From the NCBI GenBank assembly GCA_021780055.1, contig JAJXZM010000371.1, positions 1-7,833 on the forward strand: 7,833 nt of DNA. Direction: 5' to 3'. Positions 1 through 5,557 of the stretch are shown one piece after another. The translations under genes were made by a program, and so were the position numbers. Each line of letters opens with the position of its first letter. The first letter of the stretch is position 1. This DNA comes from Acidobacteriota bacterium. Its GTDB lineage: Bacteria > Acidobacteriota > Terriglobia > UBA7540. The notes under the pieces are model-generated. The model saw only the letters and a program-made list of their open reading frames with translations, ran no database searches and was not told the DNA's origin.

Positions 1-141
1 CAATTTCGCAACCCCTTCGAATTCCACCACATTTCGATGCCCGGACAATGGCACCGATATTGCCTGATCGCGAACCTGCCTCCCAAAATGCTCAAGGTTA
101 GTGCAAAGAGTAGAAAGTTATTTGTTTACCGGGTGTTACCT

Positions 142-190
142 TGTTGAAATGTGCGCTTTTCCACAAGCTTTTCAACAGACCTGTTGAATA
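142..190. other. Cluster of DnaA-box-like 9-mers (possible origin-type element)
   Basis: Four related 9-mers fall within 49 bp. They are TTTTCCACA at 157-165 (+), which fits the relaxed DnaA box TTWTNCACA; TTTTCAACA at 169-177 (+); and, on the minus strand, ATTTCAACA (142-150) and TATTCAACA (182-190). The three CAACA forms differ from the classical box at position 6. The last two sites form a perfect dyad, TTCAACAG-AC-CTGTTGAA (171-188). An AT-rich patch lies just to the left. Known biology: bacterial origins combine DnaA boxes in both orientations with an AT-rich unwinding region. That this is oriC, or a DnaA-regulated site, is inference, and no dnaA, dnaN or rpmH is visible. The alternative is an operator for an unrelated dimeric repressor. 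Confidence 0.4.
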
Positions 191-255
191 CCTCTTATCG
201 ATCTCATAACGCGCAGTTTTGGCGGGTGGAATTCCAAACGAGGGTAGACCGCAAC

Positions 256-281
256 GGGCGGCACACATTGCAGTGCCACCC
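256..281 (-). other. GC-rich hairpin downstream of the parvulin-like gene
   Basis: Arms at 256-264 (GGGCGGCAC) and 273-281 (GTGCCACCC) can form a 9-bp stem. It contains one G-U wobble when read as minus-strand RNA, and the loop is 8 nt. It lies 65-90 bp beyond the stop codon of the gene ending at 346. No T-tract follows on either strand, so it is not a canonical intrinsic terminator. It could still be a 3'-end stabilising or Rho-associated structure. Confidence 0.3.
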
Positions 282-345
282 CCGCGGGTTCAGGTCTTTG
301 CAGTAGAGTGGTGCCGTTAATGCACGCCCGATGAAGATCGCACGC

Positions 346-1332
346 TTAAGGTTTCGCGGGAGCCTTTGGAGCGGGCGCCGTTTCACCTGAGGCTGTTTCT
401 GGTGCTTTAAAATACTCCGGGTCCATCCAGATATTCGCCTTGGCCTTCATGTCATCCATGGCAACCTGCAGTTTCTGTTGGCGCAACGTGTTTTCGATTT
501 CAGGTGTGACGGTGTTCAGGTCCGGCTGCTGACGCGAAACCATTTGGAACATGACGACCGCCTGCGCTGTGTCCACGGGCGCTGAAAACTGGTTTGGCTG
601 AAGGTTAAATGCAACCTTGTCCAGTTCGGGGAGCATTTCCCCTTTGCGGATGGTTACCGGCTTGGGGTTCACCATGACCGTGTTGGGGACGTCGAACTTT
701 TTTGCGACGGCCTCAATGTCGGTTCCGGCCTCGATGGCTTTCTGGATGTCCGCCAGGTGTGTTTTGGCTTCCGCGGCGGAGAGCCCCGGGTCACCGGCTT
801 TTGCGTCGGCTGCTTTTTTCCTCACAACAATTTCGCGAAGCTGGGCTTCCTCAAAGGAATCCTTATGCGCGGTGAAGTAGCTGTTAATTTCGTCCGGGCT
901 GACCTGAATGTTCTGGGCTATCTTCTGGTATTCTTCCTGGGCCAGGAGCTGCATTTTTTCGAGAGCGAGTCTGCGCTGAATTTCGGGCGAGGTGTCCAGG
1001 TGATCGCTCTGGGCTTTCTGTGAAAGCAGCAGCATCGTGGCATACTCATCGCCCACGGGTTTCCGTCCCCGGGTCTCCACGGCCTGCTGGACCTGCGGAC
1101 TGAGGCTTCCAATCAGGTAATCGACATCGGCCCGGGTCACGCTGGTGTCACCCACTTTCAGGACCACCTTGTTCGCAGCGGCGGCCCCAGCGGAGGCGGC
1201 GCCCTGTGCCGCGGGTTTGCCCGCCGACTGTGAGGCGGGCGAAGCCTGCGCCAGGCAGACCAATGCTGACAACGCTCCTGCCAAAAGAGTGCTTGAAATC
1301 ATGAATGCCGTTTTCCGGCGACGAATTTCCAT
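346..1332 (-). CDS. Exported SurA/parvulin-type peptidyl-prolyl isomerase-like chaperone
   Basis: A 328-aa protein probably acting in the periplasm as a folding helper for exported proteins. Residues 1-30 form a Sec signal peptide: basic MEIRRRK start, hydrophobic core 11-27, likely cleavage after AQA (28-30). A low-complexity Ala/Gly/Ser linker (31-54) follows, then a SurA-N-like helical region (about 55-160) and a parvulin-like domain (about 165-268) containing KGEMLPELDKVAFNL (230-244), which matches the family's conserved 'G-x-M-x-P-E-x-x-x-A-x-F-x-L' block. The tail (311-328) is Pro/Ala-rich. The family's usual histidines, in the early 'HIL' strand and the final 'GYHI' strand, are replaced by REIVV (166-170) and AVVMFQM (258-264), so isomerase activity is doubtful and a chaperone role is likelier. 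The start is ATG at 1332, with AAGGAG (1342-1347) nine bases upstream. It stands alone, 193 bp beyond the amidohydrolase gene. Family call fairly sure; catalytic status uncertain. Confidence 0.82.
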   Translation of the reverse strand: MEIRRRKTAFMISSTLLAGALSALVCLAQASPASQSAGKPAAQGAASAGAAAANKVVLKVGDTSVTRADVDYLIGSLSPQVQQAVETRGRKPVGDEYATMLLLSQKAQSDHLDTSPEIQRRLALEKMQLLAQEEYQKIAQNIQVSPDEINSYFTAHKDSFEEAQLREIVVRKKAADAKAGDPGLSAAEAKTHLADIQKAIEAGTDIEAVAKKFDVPNTVMVNPKPVTIRKGEMLPELDKVAFNLQPNQFSAPVDTAQAVVMFQMVSRQQPDLNTVTPEIENTLRQQKLQVAMDDMKAKANIWMDPEYFKAPETASGETAPAPKAPAKP

Positions 1333-1383
1333 ACTGCATAGCTCCTTGTTCGAACCGACTTACAAGCCAAATTACCCTATCTT

Positions 1384-1411
1384 ACCATAGCCGTTGGCCC
1401 TTCGCGGGCAA
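1384..1411 (-). promoter_or_regulatory. Possible sigma70-type promoter for the parvulin-like gene
   Basis: Reading the minus strand, TTGCCC (1406-1411) and TATGGT (1384-1389) are separated by 16 bp, each matching the sigma70 consensus at four of six positions. Transcription would start near 1377, giving a leader of about 45 nt that contains the Shine-Dalgarno at 1342-1347. The -35 element overlaps a small dyad, GGGCA-ATTCAG-TGCCC (1406-1421). Moderate match only. No other promoter-like pair stands out in the 1333-1525 spacer, and no terminator for the upstream amidohydrolase gene is evident there. Confidence 0.33.
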
Positions 1412-1525
1412 TTCAGTGCCCTGTTCAATCCCGTGCTGGACCTGCGTGCCTGGCTCTCCGGCCAACGCAGCAAAGCTCCCCAAGTTCCTCACGGTCATGA
1501 TATGGATTGCGAGAACGATAGAGAC

Positions 1526-2863
1526 TTACTGTGGTTGGTTAAACCACATCGCCCAGTAGGTCTTCAGCCAGTCGAGCTGGCCTGGCAGTCGGTAGACTTC
1601 GCCCGCCTTCATCACAAAGTGCACCTGCCGGAGTGCGGAGATGTCCTGTAGTGGGTCTCCTGGCACGCCGATCACATCGGCGTCATAGCCGGGAGCGATC
1701 TGGCCCAGTTCATTCGTTTTACCCAGTAGCCGCGCGCCTTCCACTGTTCCGGCCTGGATCGCGCGCAACGGAGTCAGCCCATAGCGTACCAGCAGGACAT
1801 ACTCTTCGGCCTGCGTGCCGTGCGGGAACGGACCGACGTCCGACCCGGCGGCGAAGGAGATGCCGGCGGCGATCTGCTTCCTGAACTCCTGGATTTTGTT
1901 CGTCAGGAATTTCTCCATCAAAGGCCGATCGGCTGCCGAAGCATGATCGGCAAAGTACTGGAAGATCGCAAACGTCGGCACGGCAGGGATTCCTTTGTCG
2001 CGCATGATTTGCATTGTCTTCGGGCTGAGGTCGTCCGCATGGTCGAGCGACATGACTCCCGCCTCGGCAGCATAGAACGCGCCCGGTTCGCCCATCACGT
2101 GGAGAGCCACTTTTTTGCCGACACGCGCGGCCTCGTCAACGGCTGCCGCCAGTTGGGCCTCGGTGAATTGATAGGGAGTAAAGAACTGCCCCTGAACAAA
2201 TTGGTCATGGCCGGTCTCATAGATCTTGATGAAATCCGCTCCCTCCTTAATCTGCTGGCGGATCGTGCGGATGAGTTCTTCGGTGTTGTTGACGAGGTCG
2301 GCGTTCGGCGGAATCAGGACGCTAGGATTGAATCCCAGCGCGTCCTCATGGCCGCCGGTGATTGAGATGGCATTGCCGCAAACCCAGAGCCTTGGCCCCG
2401 GGATTTCTCCGGCGTTGATGGCATCGCGAACCGCTGTCGAGGCGGAGCCCACACCCTCGGTGCCCATGTCGCGCTCGGTGGTGAAGCCCGCCCACAGATC
2501 GGCTTTCGCCGCCAGGACGGCTTGCACTGTGCGCTGGGCGGCTGATTCGCGCACGGTTTGCATATCCTCAGCGCGGCCAGGGTGCAGAAAAAGGTGAACG
2601 TGCACGTCGATCAGGCCGGGCATGAGCGTCAGCCCCGGCAGGTCAATCACGCTCGCGCCTTCCGGGACCGCTACCTTCTCGCCCACTGCCACAATGCGTT
2701 CGCCGCGCACAACAACCATGCCGGGCGACAATATCTGTCCGCTCCGCACATCCAGCACGTGCGCCGCTCGAAGCACCGTCACTTTTTCCGGCTTTGCCTG
2801 CGCGGAAGCCACCGTGCCGGGCAAGAAAATCAAGAGCGTGAGAGACCAGAAGGCGTTTCGCAT
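1526..2863 (-). CDS. Exported metal-dependent amidohydrolase (imidazolonepropionase/Xaa-Pro dipeptidase-like)
   Basis: A 445-aa amidohydrolase-superfamily enzyme. A signal peptide covers residues 1-23 (hydrophobic 6-19, likely cleavage after ASAQA), so it should act in the periplasm or outside the cell. The flanking beta-sandwich strand appears as VLDVRSGQILSPGMVVVRGE (36-55) and returns near the C terminus as PGYDADVIGV (391-400). The TIM-barrel metal ligands are all present: HVH (His88, His90), Lys213 in FIKIYE (the usual carbamylated lysine), His255 in ALHVMG, His275 in LDHADD, and Asp342 in AGSDVG. This is the binuclear-metal arrangement of the COG1228 group, which includes prolidase-like dipeptidases; the substrate cannot be read from sequence. 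The frame stays open upstream to 3118, but that extension overlaps the previous gene and would put the signal peptide internally, so I chose ATG 2863. There is no Shine-Dalgarno. A TATAAT 7 bp before the ATG points to a leaderless mRNA. Confidence 0.9.
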   Translation of the reverse strand: MRNAFWSLTLLIFLPGTVASAQAKPEKVTVLRAAHVLDVRSGQILSPGMVVVRGERIVAVGEKVAVPEGASVIDLPGLTLMPGLIDVHVHLFLHPGRAEDMQTVRESAAQRTVQAVLAAKADLWAGFTTERDMGTEGVGSASTAVRDAINAGEIPGPRLWVCGNAISITGGHEDALGFNPSVLIPPNADLVNNTEELIRTIRQQIKEGADFIKIYETGHDQFVQGQFFTPYQFTEAQLAAAVDEAARVGKKVALHVMGEPGAFYAAEAGVMSLDHADDLSPKTMQIMRDKGIPAVPTFAIFQYFADHASAADRPLMEKFLTNKIQEFRKQIAAGISFAAGSDVGPFPHGTQAEEYVLLVRYGLTPLRAIQAGTVEGARLLGKTNELGQIAPGYDADVIGVPGDPLQDISALRQVHFVMKAGEVYRLPGQLDWLKTYWAMWFNQPQ

Positions 2864-2870
2864 GGCGTGT

Positions 2871-2898
2871 ATTATAAGCCCGGATTCCGAAGTTAAAA
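2871..2898 (-). promoter_or_regulatory. Promoter giving a probable leaderless amidohydrolase mRNA
   Basis: On the minus strand a perfect TATAAT (2871-2876) lies seven bases before the ATG at 2863. The usual distance from -10 to the transcription start would place the first mRNA base at or within a base or two of that ATG, which fits the absence of a Shine-Dalgarno. The -35 region is weak: TTTTAA (2893-2898), 16 bp away, matches three of six. The spacer 2877-2892 is almost entirely filled by one arm of a perfect 13-bp inverted repeat, so a bound protein there could control the promoter. Confidence 0.5.
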
Positions 2899-2995
2899 GA
2901 AGTATGGCGCAGAGGCTTTCGAACAAGCTGTTACGATGTTCGATGCCAACTCCACATTCTTCCTGCCGGCAGCACGCCCTGGCTTCGGAATCCGG
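2880..2995. repeat. Perfect 13-bp inverted repeat flanking 90 bp, with nested dyads
   Basis: CCGGATTCCGAAG (2880-2892) and CTTCGGAATCCGG (2983-2995) are exact reverse complements. Each arm contains its own dyad of the form CGGA-W-TCCG (2881-2889 and 2986-2994). A related 10-bp palindrome, CCGGATCCGG, overlaps the outer arm at 2992-3001. Between the arms lie TCGAACA (2919-2925) paired with TGTTCGA (2937-2943), and the palindrome CTGCCGGCAG (2963-2972). The proximal arm sits between the -10 and -35 of the amidohydrolase promoter. The arrangement suits either paired operators for a dimeric regulator or a long stem in a read-through transcript from the GH20 gene. It has no T-tract and is not a classic terminator. 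Confidence 0.6.
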
Positions 2996-3017
2996 ATCCG
3001 GCTTTTCTGCCTGGCGG

Positions 3018-5189
3018 CTATTTTTCGCCGGGCTGCGCGGGCAGCAGGCCCAGCGATTCCGCTGACGGCAGCGGCTGATTGTCGTAGAAGCCGTACCGAA
3101 TGGCGCCGAACTTTGCAATCAGCTCCTGCCACAGGTCGCTGTTGCGTTTGTAGATCTGCAGCATGTTGGGCATCCAGTTGGGCAGGTTCTCACTCAGCCA
3201 GAGCTGGCGGTACAGTTCCGTCAGGCGTGTCGTGTAGTCGCGCAGGTCTTCCAGCCGTCCGTTAGTGGATTCGATATCTTCCAGGTCCCCTGCGGCCATG
3301 TCGCGGCCTTTTCCCTTCTGCTGGGCAAAGGCGTCGGCGTAACGGTCAGAAATTTCCTGTGCAAACTGGTAGCGCATTCCGAGCGCGTCAATCCGCAGCG
3401 CGGCAAATTTCATGCTCTTCAGAGTGTAGGCATTGCGTTTGGCGCGGCTGGCGCTGTCGGCGAAGACGGTATAGGCGTTTTCGGCGGTGCTGCGGATCAG
3501 CGACGCGACGGGCAGCATCTTTTCAACATCCTTGCGTCCATCGGGCGAGAACGGATTTTTCCAGAACAGCGTGTCGTCCGCTCCTCCGTATCCCATGTCG
3601 AAGGTCGTGACGGGTTTTCCTGCCCGCATAATTTCATTCACGTGGCTCAGGCTCATCAGCGCGTCGGCAAAGCGATGGTCGGTGTTGCGATAGAAGGCCC
3701 AATCGTATTTCTGGTTGAACTCTTTCACATTCGTCAACCCGGCTTCCCACGCGCACGCGGCGCCGTAAACAATGGACCACCAGCCCGGCGAGTAAAGCGT
3801 TTCGCCGTCGTCGTTCCATACAGTGACGATGGTTCCGATCGCGCCCACCTTCTTGCCGTCGGTCAGGAAATGCTCGATGTTGTAAGCGGCTTCCTCATAA
3901 TCGGGAACCATGACGCTGGTGTTGCCCACCCAGGGGCAGACAAATATCTTGTTGCCGTGGTCCTGAAACGGCTTCAGCCACTTCATGTAGCTCTCATGCG
4001 CTCCGTAAACCCAACTGGCGACGATCAGGTCCTTCGGCAGGCTGGAAATCATTTCAGGATGTTCGGTGGCGATATCGCCCCAGAACATGACCTGCTTGTT
4101 GTAGCTTTCCACCAGTTTGGCCACGCGGATCAGGTTGTCCACATAGACCTTGCCGTAGCCTTCCTTATCCACAAGTTCCTTGCTGCGGCCCAAGCCAAGC
4201 TCAACCGTTTCGTCGCAGCCGATGTTGTAAATCGAGGACGGAAACACGGGCAGCATCTGTTCGTACATGCTGTTCAGGAAATCGAGCATGTGCGGGTCCT
4301 CGACGGCCAGGCTGTGCCCGTGCGGACGTTCGGCCACTCCGCTGTATTGCTCAAACCGCAGCACCTTGTGCATGTGCCCGCAGGCTTCCGTGGCGGGAAC
4401 GATCTCCACGTGATAGCGTGCCGCGTAGGCCACCAGCTCGTTCCAATCGGAGTGAGAAAGCGTGTCACTCAGGATGCCCCACAGCGGCTGGCCCTGCAGC
4501 CGGAAGGAATCTTCCATGTACATGTAGAGCTGGTTCATCTTGAACTGTGCGATGGTCCGCACAATCTTTTTCAGGTAGCTCAGCTTGGGCACCGGGCCGC
4601 GGCTCAGGTCAACCTGCGTGCCGCGATACTGCAGCGCGGGCCAGTCACGAGCCTGAACGCCAAGGATTTTGGCTTCCTGTCCCACCGGAACAACAAGCTG
4701 GCGCAACGTCTGCGCGCCGTAAAACAACCCCGCGCCGTCCTTGCCGGCAACCACAAGGGTGTCGGCTCCTACGTCGAGCACGTAACCCTGGTCGCCAATG
4801 CCATCAGTGCTCAGGTTGCGAGCTGAGAGAAGATTGCGCATCACCGGCTGGTCAAACCGCCCCATGACGATGGCCGGCTGGCCCTGCGGCGGCTCCGGCA
4901 GCGCCACGATGGGAAACACCTGCCCCGTTACGAGTTTCAGCTCCTTTTGCACGCTCTCGGCGGCCATTCGGTCCTCAGGCGCAACGGGCGTGAGCAGAAC
5001 GATTTCCATGTTTGCATGCACCTGGAAAGGTTCTGCTTTGGTCTGGAGTTCCCGCGGTTGCGGAATCAACATCGGTTGCTGCGCGGAGAGGACGGCAGGA
5101 AAAGCAGGGAGACACATTGCCAGGGCCAGCAACAGAATCCATCGGACAACCCGTGGCGATTGCTGGCAGGGTGAAACTGAGTTTTGCAT
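3018..5189 (-). CDS. Secreted GH20 beta-N-acetylhexosaminidase
   Basis: A 723-aa exo-glycosidase expected to remove terminal beta-linked GlcNAc/GalNAc from chitin oligomers, glycans or cell-wall fragments. A signal peptide spans residues 1-36 (hydrophobic 15-33, cleavage after LSA). The zincin-like N-terminal GH20b domain (about 40-185) ends with the hallmark GAQTLRQLV (158-166). The catalytic barrel begins at YRGTQVDLSRG (188-198), with YMEDSF (224-229) and EACGHMH (268-274), then the catalytic Asp326-Glu327 pair in NIGCDETVELGLG (322-334), where the Asp orients the substrate acetamido group and the Glu is the acid/base. Subsite residues probably include the Trps in MFWGD (368-372), ASWVYG (391-396) and VTVWNDDGE (455-463). 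The 'Y-x-E-D-[ST]-F/Y' and 'W-x-D-D-G' style resembles the SpGH20C/Hex1T branch more than classic chitobiases. A helical C-terminal part (about 480-720) follows. An upstream TTG at 5213 is possible, but ATG 5189 has a perfect Shine-Dalgarno. Confidence 0.92.
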   Translation of the reverse strand: MQNSVSPCQQSPRVVRWILLLALAMCLPAFPAVLSAQQPMLIPQPRELQTKAEPFQVHANMEIVLLTPVAPEDRMAAESVQKELKLVTGQVFPIVALPEPPQGQPAIVMGRFDQPVMRNLLSARNLSTDGIGDQGYVLDVGADTLVVAGKDGAGLFYGAQTLRQLVVPVGQEAKILGVQARDWPALQYRGTQVDLSRGPVPKLSYLKKIVRTIAQFKMNQLYMYMEDSFRLQGQPLWGILSDTLSHSDWNELVAYAARYHVEIVPATEACGHMHKVLRFEQYSGVAERPHGHSLAVEDPHMLDFLNSMYEQMLPVFPSSIYNIGCDETVELGLGRSKELVDKEGYGKVYVDNLIRVAKLVESYNKQVMFWGDIATEHPEMISSLPKDLIVASWVYGAHESYMKWLKPFQDHGNKIFVCPWVGNTSVMVPDYEEAAYNIEHFLTDGKKVGAIGTIVTVWNDDGETLYSPGWWSIVYGAACAWEAGLTNVKEFNQKYDWAFYRNTDHRFADALMSLSHVNEIMRAGKPVTTFDMGYGGADDTLFWKNPFSPDGRKDVEKMLPVASLIRSTAENAYTVFADSASRAKRNAYTLKSMKFAALRIDALGMRYQFAQEISDRYADAFAQQKGKGRDMAAGDLEDIESTNGRLEDLRDYTTRLTELYRQLWLSENLPNWMPNMLQIYKRNSDLWQELIAKFGAIRYGFYDNQPLPSAESLGLLPAQPGEK

Positions 5190-5193
5190 GAGA

Positions 5194-5201
5194 ACCTCCT
5201 T
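5194..5201 (-). promoter_or_regulatory. Consensus Shine-Dalgarno fixing the GH20 start
   Basis: The minus strand reads AAGGAGGT immediately before TCTC-ATG, a full anti-16S match with a 4-nt gap to the ATG at 5189. This decides against the in-frame TTG at 5213, which would translate through the site, and implies strong initiation. Confidence 0.85.
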
Positions 5202-5254
5202 AAGGATCGACAACTCCGTATGCGCTTCTGGGAGCTTGCCGAAAGGACTATAGA

Positions 5255-5301
5255 GGCGGCTTTACGCCGCCATCCCGTGCTTCTGGCGGGGTGAACCCGC
5301 C
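5255..5301. repeat. REP-like doublet of two GC-rich hairpins
   Basis: Two 17-nt perfect hairpins of the same design lie 13 bp apart: GGCGGC-TTTAC-GCCGCC (5255-5271) and GGCGGG-GTGAA-CCCGCC (5285-5301), each with a 6-bp stem and 5-nt loop. Paired short GC palindromes in a spacer are typical of repetitive extragenic palindromes (REP/BIME), which usually occur in many genomic copies. That this one is multicopy is inference. It lies 66-112 bp upstream of the GH20 ATG, inside the predicted leader. No T-run follows either stem. Confidence 0.55.
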
Positions 5302-5400
5302 GCTGCGGCCTTCTGAGCGCCCTTCTTGCGACCGGTTAGCAACCCTCCACGTTCGCAGAGGAGAATACAGGCCAGTTGTGACAGGCGCGCGGAAGTTTGA

Positions 5401-5430
5401 AGTGTATTGACCCAGCGAAGAGATTGTCAA
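5401..5430 (-). promoter_or_regulatory. Sigma70-type promoter for the GH20 gene
   Basis: Minus strand: consensus TTGACA (5425-5430), 18-bp spacer, TACACT (5401-5406; four of six to TATAAT). Transcription would begin near 5394, leaving a leader of about 205 nt that includes the REP-like hairpins. The palindrome AGTTAACT (5430-5437) abuts the -35, and the arms TTGAC/GTCAA overlap the promoter (GTCAA at 5426-5430 and TTGAC at 5407-5411 on the plus strand), so a bound regulator is possible. Confidence 0.45.
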
Positions 5431-5557
5431 GTTAACTGCCGGGCAGATAAAGATTCCGATAGGAACAGACCTTGTCTCCACGAGGTGCGTGACCGCAAAC
5501 ATCACAAAAGGCGCGATAGATACGCCTCCACTTGCAGGTGACGGGTACTTGAGAGGC

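Larger units (their letters stand above)
1..345. other. Left-edge non-coding stretch; no supportable gene
   Basis: No convincing gene is visible here. One plus-strand frame is open from the edge to a TGA at 145-147, and one minus-strand frame is open from about position 120 to the edge. Neither has a recognisable motif, and the minus-strand frame has no ATG, so I call neither. What can be seen is an AT-rich patch around 105-128, a cluster of DnaA-box-like 9-mers at 142-190, a GC-rich hairpin at 256-281, and a 10-bp inverted repeat (GAATTCCACC at 19-28, GGTGGAATTC at 225-234) that brackets the 9-mer cluster and may be chance. The region lies downstream of the 346-1332 gene, so part of it may be that gene's 3' untranslated region. 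Confidence 0.6.
5190..5557. other. Long spacer/leader between TPR gene and GH20 gene
   Basis: This 368-bp stretch holds no supportable gene. An 85-codon minus-strand frame (5248-5505) exists, but its tail merely translates the REP-like hairpins. In minus-strand order the spacer contains the 3' flank of the TPR gene (no intrinsic terminator seen), a TTGACA-type promoter at 5401-5430, a predicted leader of about 200 nt with two GC-rich hairpins at 5255-5301, and the GH20 Shine-Dalgarno at 5194-5201. Confidence 0.6.

Noticed and set aside
1..147. Open frames running off the left edge on both strands
   Set aside because: Short, without motifs, and the minus-strand frame has only GTG/TTG starts with badly placed Shine-Dalgarno-like GGGAGG. 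Neither can be preferred without more sequence.
1530..1548. 7-bp hairpin TGTGGTT/AACCACA at the 3' end of the amidohydrolase gene, considered as a terminator
   Set aside because: It lies within the last codons and is not followed by a T-tract on the minus strand.
1820..2365. 181-codon plus-strand frame
   Set aside because: Antisense shadow of the amidohydrolase gene, covering its metal-ligand motifs.
2864..3118. 85-residue N-terminal extension of the amidohydrolase frame
   Set aside because: It overlaps the GH20 3' end, is Cys/Arg/Ser-rich without family resemblance, and would bury the signal peptide.
3642..4826. 394-codon open frame on the plus strand
   Set aside because: Lies entirely antisense to the GH20 gene, whose catalytic motifs are intact. 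Its product has no recognisable domain and is His/Val/Ala-rich, as expected of an antisense frame to a GC-biased gene.
5248..5505. 85-codon minus-strand frame upstream of the GH20 gene
   Set aside because: No Shine-Dalgarno or known motif; its C-terminal part is simply the translated REP-like hairpins.
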